Below, piece after piece: positions 21,780 through 33,222 of a stretch of DNA of 64,000 nucleotides. The translations under genes and the position numbers were made by a program. Location: contig NC_044919.1 of NCBI RefSeq assembly GCF_003576645.1, positions 17,134,449 through 17,198,448 on the forward strand. The letters run 5' to 3'. Position 1 is the first letter of the stretch; the number at the start of each line of letters is the position of its first letter. This DNA is from Ipomoea triloba. Taxonomy: Eukaryota; Streptophyta; Magnoliopsida; Solanales; Convolvulaceae. The notes below the pieces were generated by a model that saw nothing but the letters and a program-made list of their open reading frames with translations, did not search any database and was not told where the DNA came from.

Positions 21780-22411
21780 TTAGGCCGCCTCATTTAAATG
21801 GCCACACTCCTAGGGGCGATACGAGGTCCGACCTCGCCTATCGCAGAACGGATAAGTCTTTAAGTCCAATAGCGTTAAACGCTTTAACTTCAAAGACCAA
21901 AACCCCTAGGGGCAATACGAGGTCCGCCCTTGCCTATTGCCGAACGGAAGAGTCCCTAAGCACAAGACCGAATGGTCTCAACTTAGGACGACTAAACACC
22001 CTAGGGGCGATACGGGGTCCGACCCCGCCTATCGCCGAACGGAAGAGTCTCTAGGCGTAAGACCAATCGGTCTCGACTTAGAACGACTTACACCCTAGTG
22101 AGGGTACAGGATTGAACCCCCGAGGTTTAAATCTCGCCTACCATCGAACGGGTGTGCTAAGGGTCGAGGGTTAACGCACCCAGGCCCGACGCCAACTTGN
22201 CGACTAAACACCCTAGGGGCGATACGGGGTCCGACCCCGCCTATCGCCGAACGGAAGAGTCTCTAGGCGTAAGACCAATCGGTCTCGACTTAGAACGACT
22301 TACACCCTAGTGAGGGTACAGGATTGAACCCCCGAGGTTTAAATCTCGCCTACCATCGAACGGGTGTGCTAAGGGTCGAGGGTTAACGCACCCAGGCCCG
22401 ACGCCAACTTG
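21780..22411 (+). repeat. Tandem repeats, set 1, in the Tat 3' region
   Basis: Units of about 95-100 bp begin near CCCTAGGGGCGATACG at 21809, 21904 (variant), 22000 and 22212. The last unit is part of the artefactual duplication about the N at 22200. Long untranslated tandem arrays before the 3' LTR are usual in Tat/Ogre elements. Confidence 0.85.
21989..22411. other. Duplicated 211-bp segment around a single N (assembly artefact)
   Basis: 21989-22199 and 22201-22411 appear identical base for base, and the only ambiguous base (22200) lies exactly between them. Overlapping contig ends joined without merging would give this picture. Confidence 0.85.
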
Positions 22412-22479
22412 GAAAAGCAAACAACATCGGTAAAAGCATTAAGTAAAAAAAAAAAAAAGCAAGTGCGTGGCCGGAGCCC

Positions 22480-22815
22480 TGCGCCCCGGACGACCTCGAG
22501 GCCGTGAACGACCCCGAGGCGGTGCGGCCGACCTCGAGGCACTAGGTGTGAAGGCAAAACACAAGTTTCATGGTTGCGAAGAACCAAAACAAGACCAAGT
22601 GGGACTTGGAACCAAAAGGTAGAGGACGACCTCGAGGCCGTGAACGACCCCAAGGCCGTGGACGACCCCGAGGCGGTGCGGCCGACCTCGAGGCACTAGG
22701 TGTGAAGGCAAAACACAAGTTTCGTGGGTGCGAAGAACCAACACAAGACCAAGTGAGACTTGGAACCAAAAGGTGGAGGACGATCTCGAGGCCGTGAACG
22801 ACCCCGAGGCCGCGG
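22480..22815 (+). repeat. Tandem repeats, set 2, in the Tat 3' region
   Basis: About two and a half units of roughly 140-150 bp. Each contains GACGACCTCGAGGCCGTGAA-like sequence, then GTGTGAAGGCAAAACACAAG and GGGACTTGGAACCAAAAGG (near 22487, 22623 and 22777). The Arg/Pro-rich frames on both strands are artefacts of this GC-rich repeat. Confidence 0.85.
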
Positions 22816-23116
22816 ACGACTCCGTGGGAGGTGTTTTGTAATTTCCAAGACCTTTTTATAAGGTGTAGGAGTGGAAGAAGTATGATAGGATTGTACTAGT
22901 GAGGGATAAGGGTGACTTGGGGTTCGGAATTCATCTGCTTGTAGACTTCTACTACGATAACAATTCTGGACGACCCGGGAGTGGCGCGAGATAATATTTG
23001 GAGGTGATTTTTTTGGCAAGGATAATATTTTGGCCGTGATTTTAGGCGCGGTAGTGTGGCTCGGGGTGCGATTTATTGCTGAACTACTCTCTTTCGCTGA
23101 TAACTTCTCGCAGCTC

Positions 23117-23130
23117 AGAGAGTGGGGGAC
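23117..23130 (+). other. Polypurine tract of the Tat element
   Basis: AGAGAGTGGGGGAC immediately precedes the TG of the 3' LTR at 23131. This is the expected plus-strand primer site and fixes the 5' border of the LTR. Confidence 0.75.
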
Positions 23131-23613
23131 TGATGATGGATAAATACTACCCGGGTCTACCACGGGTCAGCCCCGGAGCGGAAATAGAGGGCCAACCCGG
23201 GCCCACACGACTGGGCCGTATTGGGCCCAAGTTGACCCCTCGGGGTCGACTCAAGGGCAACCCCAGCCCATGAGTCGACCCCGGGGTCGTCTTGGCCGAG
23301 ACCCGGACTCGGCCACGGCCTCGGGGTCCCGACTTGACGCAGTCTTCTCGGCGCAAGACTCGGTCCTAGGCTGTTAGAGTGGTTTTCTCCGAGCGGTTGG
23401 GCCTAGGAATTAGTATAAAAACATGCAACATTGTCCTATTGAGACATCTTCTTCATACTTTGTCCTAACGACATTCTTGTCTTGTTATTACCAATCTTGT
23501 AATAGCTTTATCCATTATTCAATATACAAAATACCTCCGAGGTACACTTTGATCCGTACTTGTCATACCCCCTATAATCTTATTGGGTTTATTGATTCGG
23601 GCTACCCGGGTTA
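23131..23613 (+). repeat. 3' LTR of the Tat element
   Basis: Starts TGATGATGGATAAATAC after the polypurine tract and ends CCCGGGTTA. It lacks the 31-bp extra segment of the 5' LTR. A handful of substitutions separate the two LTRs, suggesting a fairly young insertion. Confidence 0.85.
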
Positions 23614-23779
23614 ATTAAATCCATCAATATCGAATATAGAATTGATATATAAATAGAATAATATATTTATATTTTATATATAAATACAATATATATATAA
23701 CAAAGTATGCTCGTATATTGATTTTTTTTCATAGATTTATTTATTTTTAATGCATGAATGCTCTTTTTTATCTAAATAA

Positions 23780-24228
23780 TTGTGTGTTATAGAATCTGAT
23801 CCAAGATTACCATTCAAGTTTCAAAGATATGGTAGTTTCTTGTGATGTTATCGACGACTATAAACAAGAGTCAATGACAAACTTTGTCACACGTTGTGTT
23901 ATTTTTAAAGAAATCGGTCTTTAACCATGGTTAGTTATATGTGGCTGTATCTATCTAGGGTGAGTAGTCGATAGGGACTTAAAATCTTAATATGTAGTGA
24001 TTCTCAACAATGTTGTAATTTTACTACGGATATTGTTTATCATGAAGTGTTTAACAATTTTTACACAATATGACATATATTATTCATGATCAAATGTCTT
24101 ATATTTCTTATTTATTATTTCTATAAAATTTATTATATTTTGCATACTTCACTTTTTTTTTAAAGCTAAATTCAGTAATAATAAAATTTTAAATGTTTTT
24201 TCCGTGCACCGCACGGGTTAAATACTAG
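23780..24228 (+). mobile_element. Helitron 3' end with decayed helicase tail
   Basis: Degenerate helicase C-terminus (ESDPRLPFKFQRYG, later HGQL-type and VSRV-like remnants, then DIVYHEVFNNF), followed by an AT-rich tail, the hairpin CCGTGCACCGCACGG (24202-24216) and ATACTAG ending at 24228, next base T. Stops and frameshifts throughout. The rest of the element is not visible, perhaps replaced by the Tat insertion. Confidence 0.75.
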
Positions 24229-24306
24229 TTATTATTAATACTAATACTAATACTATTACTATTACTATTACTATTACTATTACTATGCATGAGCATTTTA
24301 GTTTAA

Positions 24307-24634
24307 TACTACTTATTCACTTTCAAAATTCATGTATATGTCAAACGCTATAATTGAAATTTTGAGTAATTCTATTTTCATAGATTAATGAATGAAAATT
24401 AAAATTCTTACATCATTTCTCTTTTATGAAATTACAAATCTTCCTGAACTTAATTCCCTCCTTTGTATTAAAAACCCCATTTGCTATCAAATATATATTC
24501 ACCAAAGCTAGTTAATAAACTTTTTATGTTGGTTAGGTTTAATTTAAAATATTTTTAAATTTATACAATTTCACAAAAAATTGTACTTATTAAAGAAAAT
24601 ATTTTAAATTTGATTTATTCAAACCAACAAATCA
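24307..24634 (+). repeat. Dispersed repeat, also flanking the mariner element
   Basis: This 328-bp segment (beginning TACTACTTATTCAC) matches 42699-43026 and, through the artefact, 44573-44900. At 42699 the match begins exactly at the TA target duplication of the mariner. No coding content. Confidence 0.8.
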
Positions 24635-24739
24635 GTGTTCTTCAAGACATCGTGCGATGTTTGGGAGTGAATTTAAATTACCTATATAGCGTCGAGTAGT
24701 GGTGGCCATTTGGTGTAGAATGATTACGATGAAGGCATC

Positions 24740-27700
24740 ACTACCTGCGAGGAAACCATAAGAGATTTGTTAGTAGAATTTGATAACATCGAGCAACAAC
24801 ATAATATGGAACAAAGCTGTATTATACAACCTGGTAAGTTAAATCAATACACCCAGATCATATTGTGTTGTACATTCAATTGCACTACTAAATAGGATTC
24901 TTAAATAGCAGTTGCGTATAAGGACATTGGGGATCGAAGTTACAATTGTGAGTATTGTGGTGCGATGTTTTGGTTTGAAGAAAGGATGAATAAGGCTGTG
25001 GTAAGAGGTACTCCAAGGTATTCATTGTGCTGTAGCCAGGGAAAGATTCGCTTGCCACCTCCTTCAATACCTCCGAGTGGTATTCAAAATTTGTTTTTTT
25101 GGACAAGGCGACAAGACCAAGCATTTTCTCCAACACATAAGATCTTATAATAGCATGTTCTCATTTACATCAATGGGTGACCGTGTGGATAGGTCGGTTA
25201 ATACTGTGAGCGGCCCGCCGACGTTCAGATTAAGCGGTCAAAACAACCATCTCATTGGTAGTCTACTACCGCAAGATGGTGAACGTCCACATTTTTCACA
25301 GTTATATATCTACGCTGTTCGGTAACTGCATTAATATTATTACGTATATATACAATAATAAAATATACATATTATCTTTACATTTTACTAATATCATGGT
25401 TTATTTAATTTTAGGCCTGATGGTGGTGAAAATCACATACACACGGAAATAGTTGCAGATATACAACGTGATTTAGATATAAATAATGTGTTGGTCAAGT
25501 CTTTTAGGATGTTGAGAGATGAAATAGATAATAACCCCTGTGTAGAAGTGAAGATCAAATTGTTGGGGAAGCGAAATAAAGAGGCGAGAACTTACAATTT
25601 ACCATCAGTATCAGAAGTTGCGGCTTTTGATAGTTGGGGATCTCGACCCAAGTATGGGTGAACGCGATATCTTGGTTGAAAGTCATGGAGGAGGGTTGAA
25701 GAGAATAAACAAACTAAACCCAGCATACTTACCCTTACCATACCCCTTATTGTTCCCGTATGGAGAGGATGGGTACTGGGATGATATCCCGTTTAATATT
25801 CCAAGAGGTAATGGAAATCGGTGTAAACAAAGAATTACCCCAAGAGAGTATTTTACATTTCGTCTACATGAGCGTTTGATGGAAACCTCAACGCTGCTTT
25901 ATTCTAGGAGGCTACTACAACAATTCATAGTGGATGGCTATACAATGGTTGAGTGTGGGAGACTGAAGTATATAAGGACACATCAAAAGAGTTTAAGTTG
26001 TGAAACTTACAACTGCTTGACTGATGCTTTGACCCGTGGTGAAGTTAACCCTGCTGCTCAAGGTCGTAGGGTCATCTTACTTTCTAGCTTTACGGGTGGT
26101 GCACGTTACATGATTCAAAACTACCAGGATGCAATGGCTATATGCCGATGGATTGGGTACCCAAACCTCTTTATTACATTCACGTGCAATCCCAAGTGGC
26201 CGGAGATTGAACGATACCTTAACAAAAATAACTTAGCAGCATAAGACAGAGCAGATATCCTCACTAGGGCTTTCAAGATTAAGTTGGATGACTTATTAAA
26301 TGATTGTAAGAAATACAAGCTTTTTGGAAATGTTAGATCAGGTATATTGTCGTCGTAGATTTTTTTTTTTATATGATATAATGTTAATGACAAGGCTAAT
26401 GTATATTTGTATGTATTACAGTTATATATACAATTGAGTTCCAAAAGAGAGGATTGCCACATGTCACATCCTACTTTTCCTCGACCAGGATGCTACCGCC
26501 GGTGAAGTTCATGATTTGGACGCTATTATCTCAGTTGAAATTCCAAATCAACAATTGGACCCAGACTATTACAAGGTCGTTGCTGAGTATAAGATTCACG
26601 GTCCATGTGGTGTTGCAAGGTCAAATTCACCGTGTATGGTAGCTGGAAAGTGTTCGAAGTTTTTCCCCAAGAAATTTGTTGACAAGTCAAGCTTTGATGA
26701 AGAGGGTTGCCCAGTATACTGACGACGTGACAATAGATACGTGGTCCCGCATAATCGGCACCTTTTGTTAAAGTACATGGCTCATATTAATGTTGAGTGG
26801 TGTACTCAGTCACGCTCAATAAAGTATTTGTTCAAATACGTTAACAAAGGTCATGATAGGGTGACTGCAGAATTTTACAAGGCAAATGTAGATGATGATG
26901 GCGTCAAAGTTGTGGATGAGATAAACATGTATTACGACTGTAGGTATATCTCCCCATGTGAGGCTGCATGGCGCATCTTTGGATTTGAGATTCAGCATAA
27001 AAATCCTTCTGTAGAGCGTTTGAGTTTTCATTTACCTTGTCAACAAATAGTGGTTTTTGGAGACGATAATGCAATGGATGATCTTATTAACCGCCTGACT
27101 GTTGCACATAGCATGTTTCTTGAATGGTTTGAATGCAATAAGAAATACCCAGATGCAAGGTGTTTAACCTATGCTGAAATGCCAAACAAATTTGTGTGGA
27201 AAAAAGATGTAAGACAATGGCATCCGCGCAAAAAAGGTTTTGCCATTGAGAGAGTTTTCTATGTACCACCAGGCACCGAGGAAATATATTACCTAAGATG
27301 TTTACTAAACACCATCCGTGGGGCTACATGCTTTGAAGATTTGAGAAATGTTCACGGTCAACAATATGAATCTTATAAGGAAGCATGTTATGCGCTCGAT
27401 TTGTTAGACGATGACCGAGAATATGTTGATGTTATTAATGAAGCAAGTGAATGGGCATTTGCTCATGCTCTAAGAAAATTGTTTGTAACGCTACTTACCT
27501 CTAACTCAATTTCAAAGCCTGAGATGGTATGGGAGGCGGTATGGCATCACTTGGCTGACGATGGCCAGTATAACATAAGAAAGCTTACAATCTAGGTTCG
27601 TATTTCTGTATATTATTGATTTGCTAGCTAATATTATATTAATTATTACAACGCACAAATAAATAGAATTGTCCTTCAATAAATTTCATGCTTCCAATCT

Positions 27701-28694
27701 TCAGGGCTAATTGTGAATGAAGCAGATAAAAAGAATTATGCGCTGAATGAGATAGAAGAATTGTTATCCCTTTGGGGTAGAAGATTGCAAGACTTCCCTA
27801 ATATGCCAATACCCAACAACAATGAAACTCGGATGACATCTAATAGGCTAATATATGAAGAGTTGTCCTATGATTGCCAAGCTCAAAGAGTTGAGAATGA
27901 AGAATTAGTTCGGCAACTAACGGATGAACTACAAAACATCTATAACACAATTCTTGGTGATGTTGAGCCAAAGGCTGGAGGATTATTTTTTGTATATGGT
28001 TACGGTGGGACAGGAAAGGCATTTCTTTGGAGAGCGCTGTATAGCATCGTTATTGATTCCAGGCGGACGTACAACACACTCAACATTTGTCATTCCAATC
28101 AACATAAATGAAGACTCCACATGCAACATTAAACAAGGAAGTCAATTGGCAGGATTAATTGTGCGGTGTAGTCTTATCATTTGGGACGAAGCTCCAATGA
28201 TGCACAAACATTACTTTGAAGCATTGGACAAGAGCATGAGATTTTTGTTAAGATTTCATAATCCAGGAAGTGCAGGGATGACTTTTGGGGGCAAAACCGT
28301 TGTTCTTGGTGGGGACTTTAGACAAATACTTCCTGTAATTCCAAAAGGGACAAGGCAACATATTTTCGGAGCAACAATTAACTCATCTTATTTGTGGAAG
28401 AATTGTAGAGTGATGAAGTTAACAAAAAATCTTCGATTGCAAAACCTACAAGAAGATTATGATTTACGTGAAATAGAAAATTTCTCCAAGTGGATAGCAG
28501 ATATTGGTGACGGTGTTTTAGGGGAAGCAAATGACGTGGATTGTGATATAACTATACCTAGCCAGAATCTTTTACATTGTGGGGATGATCCGATTGCAAC
28601 AATAGTGGATAGTACATTTCCTTTATTTCGTAATGGAAATTACGATCACACAATTCTTCAGCACTGAGCAATACTTGCCCCTAATTTGGATGTG
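24740..28694 (+). pseudogene. Helitron 3 Rep-helicase, Rep and helicase N-terminal part
   Basis: Order: RDLLVEFDNIEQQ; intron from a GTAAGT donor (24834); zinc-finger-like CEYCGAMFWFEE; Helitron-like N domain with MFSFTSMGDRVDRSV; intron 25322-25414; GEDGYWDDIPF, SSFTGGARYMIQNYQDAM, FITFTCNPKWPEIERYL; intron near 26342-26421; the Rep HUH region RGLPH at about 26440-26460, frameshifted so that the second His and following residues are lost; tyrosine region LDPDYYKVVAEYKIHGPCG; then SF1 helicase with Walker A GYGGTGKA, Walker B LIIWDEAPM and LGGDFRQILPVIP. Breaks: single-T insertions near 25092 and 25624, stop at 26242, 1-base loss near 26462, stop at 26720, frameshift near 28060. The Walker A Ser/Thr after Lys is Ala. 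Not functional. Confidence 0.88.
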
Positions 28695-28702
28695 GTTGAC
28701 AC

Positions 28703-29564
28703 TAGGGATGGCAACGGGGCGGGGCGGGGGCGGGGAATGGGGTCCCCGTCCCCTTCCCCGAAACCTCTCCCCATTCCCCGTCCCCGCCCCGTTATTCCCC
28801 ATCCCCGTCTTCGCGGGGATTTTTTGAATTATGTCAATTAAAAAAATTTGTTATGTTATTAATATTGTTTCTAGCATAATGTGAGTATGTGACATAATTT
28901 GACATCAATCACATCGTATTCATCACTTAATAAGTTAATATTGACAACATATATTCTCACATATTCAGCAACAATAGCAAAACCACTACACTAACAGGAT
29001 TAAATTAAATAACACATAGAGAAATAAATAATTAAAATACATAGAGACCAAGAGATGAGCAGTGTTAAAAATTTGAAATACAGAATTAAAATGCATAGAG
29101 TTGCAATGTGAATTTAGTTGGAAAATGCAAATTTTTTGCAGTTCGTCTTTTACTATAGCAAAGTAGCCAACTCTTCAGCATATATTGCATGCGAAATTCA
29201 ATTAAACAGGAAATTGCTCAAGCTATCATCAAGTAAACAGGAAATTGCTATGCTGGGGTTTACTGGGAGTTGTTTTCACTTTTTAAGTTTTACTATTAAT
29301 ATTATATATATTATATTATAAATATATATTTTATATTATATATTATATAATATTTAACGGGGATTCGGGGACGGGGTCGGGGATCGGGGATCGGGGTCGG
29401 GGTCGGGGCGGGGAATGCCCTCCCCGTCCCCGTCCCCGTCCCCGGCGGGGATTGGAAAATTCCCCCATCCCCGCCCCCGTTCCCTGAAAAAAATCCCCGA
29501 ACCCGTCCCCGTCGGGGCGGGGATCGATTTTCCCCATCGGGGGCGGGTTGAATTGCCATCCCTA
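28703..29564. mobile_element. hAT-type non-autonomous element, 862 bp, GC-rich ends
   Basis: Terminal inverted repeats TAGGGATGGCAA and TTGCCATCCCTA. 8-bp flanks GTTGACAC (28695-28702) and GTTGACAT (29565-29572) differ by one base and fit the hAT 8-bp target duplication. Removing it restores the helicase frame LDVVDIINQYM. Both ends are packed with GGGGCGGGG-type runs around an AT-rich core. No transposase is encoded; the Pro/Arg/Gly-rich frames on both strands are composition artefacts. Confidence 0.88.
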
Positions 29565-30181
29565 GTTGACATCATCAATCAGTATATGAATGATATGAAT
29601 GAAGTTGAAGGTAAAACATATCTGAGTTGCGATTTTGTGTGCAAATCAGATTCAAATGTTGATATGTTCTCAAACATGCATACACCTGAATTTTTGAATA
29701 GCATCAAATCATCAGGTATTCCAAACCATTGCCTAACGCTCAAGGTAGGCTCTTCAGTGATTTTGTTAAGAAACATTGACCATTCATTATGGCTTTGTAA
29801 TGGTACTCGATTGATAGTTACTAAATTGGCTGATCGTGTGATAGAAACTAAGATTTTGTGCGGACCTAATGTAGGGACCAAAGTTTTAGTTCCACGTATG
29901 TTATTGACTCCTTCAGATCCAAGAATACCATTCAAATTTTAAAGGAAACAATTTCCTTTGATGTTTTCGTATGCAATGACAATAAACAAAAGTCAAGGTC
30001 AAACATTAGCACATGTTGGGTTATTCTTGAAAAAACTGGTGTTTAATCATAACCAAATGTATGTTGCAGTTTCAAGAGTAAGTAGTCCAAGTGGTTAAAA
30101 GTCTTGATTTGTGAAGTAAATGGGGGGTCGCTTACTACAACAAAAAATGTTGTATATAAAGAGATTTTCAACAATTTGTAA
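29565..30181 (+). pseudogene. Helitron 3 helicase, C-terminal part
   Basis: Continues the helicase beyond the hAT insertion: YLSCDFVCKSDSNVDMFSN, IPNHCLTLKVGSSVILLRNI, NGTRLIVTKLADRVIE, LVPRMLLTPSDPRIPFKF, then after a TAA (29941-29943) MFSYAMTINKSQGQTLAHV and MYVAVSRVSSPSG, and after a 1-base shift NVVYKEIFNNL with the stop at 30179-30181. The intact KSQGQ and VSRV motifs contrast with the H variant in Helitron 2, marking a different subfamily. Confidence 0.88.
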
Positions 30182-30335
30182 TAATGGAACTATTGATTAT
30201 TGAATGAAATAGTTTGTATCTTTTTTTTTTCCAATACTATCTGTAACGTTTTTTTTACTTTCATTATTATACTATAATTTTCAACTATTAAAATGCCAAA
30301 AATTATTACCGTGCATCGCACGGGTCAGATACTAG

Positions 30336-30811
30336 TTTTATATAATGCTATTTGAAAAAGCATTTATCTTGAAGTGAAAAAAAAAAGTTGAACAGTTAAT
30401 AGAATCACAACTAACTTTTCTGATATGCTCTGATCTTAGCAATTGTTCTGATATGTTCTAATCCTAGCTTTAAGATGCTCTGATTAGCTCTGATATGCTC
30501 TGATTTACTACGAGATGTGAGTCATAAAAAAACAAATGAGTTTATTGGTACCGTGTATTAATATGTCTAATAACATTATAAAAATGACGGAATACTTTTT
30601 AGAATAATAGTTCAAGTGGCCATTTCGAGCAATTTCTTCCCCAATATTTCTCTGCACTATTAAAATATAACAAGCTCACGGCTGGATGTTTCCAAAGGTG
30701 GCATGTTTCTAACAGCTTCAACAGGTTAGAACAGGGGAGAAAGAAGTAAGGGTGTAATATGGTCCAACTTAATACAACTTACATTATAAAAACTCACAAT
30801 TCCAATACTAA
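30336..30811. other. AT-rich flank of Helitron 3, partly repeated at 31930-32090
   Basis: TTTTATATAAT directly after the Helitron end, then repeated GCTCTGATATGCTCTGAT motifs and AGATGTGAGTCAT. The same order appears at about 31936-32085, so the two segments look like diverged copies of one flank. No gene. Confidence 0.55.
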
Positions 30812-31133
30812 GGGATGTTTGGTTGGGTGGAAATTTTTTTCCATAGAAATTGTTTTCCTTAGAATGGAGGAAAATATGGTTTGTGGATGTTTGGTTTATT
30901 GGAAAATGAATTTCTCAAATTTGAGGAAAACAAAATCCTTGGTTCTATGGAGGACGTGAAGAAAAAGTGGTATGGATGGACTATTTTACCTTATGTGTCA
31001 TTTGTTAATTTTTATTAATTTTCTTAATTTATAGGGGCATATAGGTCTTTATACTCATTATTCTTTACAATTCTAAATCCAACCAAACAACAAAATTAGT
31101 ATTCCCAGTAATTTTTTTCCACCAACCAAACAA
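30812..31133. mobile_element. MITE-like inverted-repeat element, about 320 bp
   Basis: Left end GGGATGTTTGGTTGGGTGGA (30812) is mirrored by CCACCAACCAAAC (31118-31130), with an internal related copy near 31077. The pattern suits Harbinger or hAT MITEs, but no clear target duplication was found and borders are approximate. Confidence 0.5.
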
Positions 31134-31414
31134 TGAAATTCATCTTCCTTCAAGACAACATTTAATATTGATGTCTGATCAATACTAAATAATGATGAGT
31201 TCAAATACACTGCAAGAGGAAATACACAATAATAATAATATCTGTGGACCACAATAATAATAATAATAATAGTAATAATAATAATAATAATAATATAAAT
31301 GGGACAGTGAACCAAAGACTCCCAAATCTGTGTAACCTACTGGATGAATGTGTAGCGTGAATGTGTTGCTACGTGTAATATATACATTACATACGGTGTG
31401 CTGGGTGCATTATG

Positions 31415-31480
<66 letters not shown>

Positions 31481-32639
31481 AAGGCTCTAGACCCGTATGG
31501 CTGTATGTCTATCCTTATCCTCATCCTCTCGACATCTACAGCTCACCCCTCACCATTTTCAGACTTCCGATGTTCTCTCTATTTCTCTCTCTATTACCAT
31601 CTCGTTGAATCTTGCTTACCACTCTCAGAATATCACTAATCTAGAAATCATATTCAACTAACCACTCTCAGAATATCACTAATCTAGAAACCATATTCAA
31701 CATATAATAAATTTAGTTTGTTTATCTAATTCATGTAATTTAGCACTAAACTTGAAGATAATCTGTATGAATTTCTTGAATTTGAAGTCCAAAAACACAG
31801 TATCTATGATTAACTGTAATAATCTAACCAACAAATTAACTTAATCATAGATCTAGGTTTTTTTTTTCTTTAAACAGGCAGATGTACGTTTTTCTGAAGC
31901 TTCACTACCATTTTTAAATTTTTTAAATTTGTTTTATATAATATTACCCATTTTTTAAATTTATCTTGAAGGGAAAAAGTAAAAAAAAAATAAATGAAAA
32001 AATTAAATAGTAATATAATAACAAGCTCTTATATGCTCTGATCCTAGCTCTGATATGCTTATATTGCCAGATGTGAGTCATCAAGAACAAATGGAGCTAA
32101 GAGAGATCTCATGCTGTACTAGGCATTAGATCCTCTCGAATTTATTGGAGGGCTTAATAGGATAGTGCTTGAGGAGGATGTGAATGGGTTGAAAATCCTC
32201 ATACTTAATCATCACAATCCGAATCCGGATTGTTTTCTTTTAAAAAATTATTTAGAAGGTAACCGAATCAAGCTTTAGAAAATTTTACAACTAGTTCTGT
32301 ATGGTTATGAGAACATAGAACCACAGAGCATTTATAGAATGGTGAGGGAGTACCAGCTCAAATTGAAATTGCTTTAGAGGGTGTATTTTTTACCTTCTTT
32401 GATCAACAGGGATGAACATCTGACCATCATTGGGTTCTTTGAAGCAGCTTTATCCTATATTGTCATTTGAATGATTATAGCCACTTCTATTCTAGAACAC
32501 GCATCAAAGGAGATGGAGGGTTCATTGTATGTCCTTGATTGATCTTCTGCAAGTTCAATCTACAATGACGATTACAGCTTTTTCAGCTTTGAAATTTGAT
32601 GTTAGGTGTGATACAGTAGTGATAGGGAATACCCATTGG
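31134..32639. other. AT-rich stretch with microsatellites, no gene
   Basis: TAA-type repeats at about 31229-31296 and an AT array at 31417-31476. 31620-31700 contains a near-duplicate of ACCACTCTCAGAATATCACT. 32090-32640 has short exon-like blocks but no frame I can assign. Confidence 0.6.
31417..31476. repeat. AT dinucleotide microsatellite, 30 units
   Basis: Perfect alternation of A and T over 60 bases. Likely to vary in length between individuals and to form a cruciform. Confidence 0.97.
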
Positions 32640-32935
32640 GGATTAGAGGAGTACGGCCCATCGGTCTAAGTCTGCAGGCTGGACCGCAGCCCGATCTGAG
32701 CCGACCAAAATGGCACGGGCAGTTCTTATCCCGACCTTAAGTGGTCGGCCTGGTCACCATGCGTCCGTGCATTTCTAGGGTAAGGAACATCTCGCCCCAT
32801 GTGTATAGTCCTAACCTCGCTCGACTAGAGCCTGATGTATGCGCTCCAAGTGCCCGCCATGCTTGGAGCCCGGAACTTGTCCCCTAAACTATAAATACAA
32901 CATTAAATGTAGGAGTGAAGGGCTTTTGGCTATAC
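32640..32935 (+). repeat. GC-rich LTR-like fragment
   Basis: A patch of high G+C (CGACCTTAAGTGGTCGGCC, GTCCGTGCATTTCTAGGG) in AT-rich DNA, with a TATA-like CTATAAATACAAC at 32890. It resembles the regulatory part of a gypsy LTR. No TG/CA ends or target duplication could be set; its right side is replaced by a Helitron tail. Confidence 0.4.
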
Positions 32936-32939
32936 TTTA

Positions 32940-33065
32940 TAAATGGATAAATTTCATATTTCCTTTTTATATATAAAATGTAACAACATAAATAATTTTT
33001 AACAACATAGCATAATTATAATATTTTAAATCTTTAGTCCGTGCAACGCACGGGTAATATACGAG
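32940..33065 (+). mobile_element. Helitron 3' end, non-coding
   Basis: CATATTTCCTTTTTATATA-type tail shared with the end at 18263, hairpin CCGTGCAACGCACGG (33039-33053), and ATACGAG in place of ATACTAG, followed by T. Only the tail of the element is recognisable. Confidence 0.65.
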
Positions 33066-33112
33066 TAATAACAAAAAGGAAAAGAACAAGCAAACTTAAC
33101 TACCAAAAGTAA

Positions 33113-33222
33113 CAACAACAACAACAACAACAACAACAACGATAACGATAATGATAATGATAATCATAATGGTGGTGGTGATGATGATAATGATAATGAT
33201 GATAATGATGATAATGATGAGA
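33113..33222. repeat. CAA and GATAAT microsatellite cluster
   Basis: A CAA array (about 33113-33139) runs into GATAAC/GATAAT and GGTGATGAT units. Frames rich in Ile/Val or Met here are repeat artefacts. Confidence 0.9.

Larger units (their letters stand above)
18652..23613 (+). mobile_element. Tat-lineage Ty3/gypsy LTR element, defective
   Basis: Direct LTRs at 18652-19159 and 23131-23613 bracket RT (partial), RNase H, a second RNase H and integrase, in that order. The second RNase H between pol RNase H and integrase is the hallmark of the Tat/Ogre group. PBS, gag, protease and the RT catalytic core are missing: the 5' LTR joins directly to late RT. No matching target duplication could be found. 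The element is far richer in G+C than its surroundings. The 3' half contains two sets of tandem repeats and one N (22200) with an artefactual duplication. Confidence 0.9.
24640..30335 (+). mobile_element. Helitron 3, near-complete, with a broken Rep-helicase gene
   Basis: Encodes all major parts of a plant Helitron Rep-helicase on the plus strand and ends in hairpin CCGTGCATCGCACGG (30309-30323), GATACTAG at 30335 and T. The 5' TC terminus is not visible; the left side abuts the dispersed repeat ending at 24634, so the 5' end may be lost. An 862-bp hAT element is inserted in the helicase. Confidence 0.8.

Noticed and set aside
22369..23163. Arg/Pro-rich frames on both strands
   Set aside because: Products of the GC-rich tandem repeats of the Tat element; no domain.
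29311..29578. Pro/Arg/Asp-rich frames
   Set aside because: Composition artefact of the G/C-run terminus of the hAT element.
31348..31608. Frame with a Tyr-Ile repeat
   Set aside because: Spans the AT dinucleotide microsatellite.
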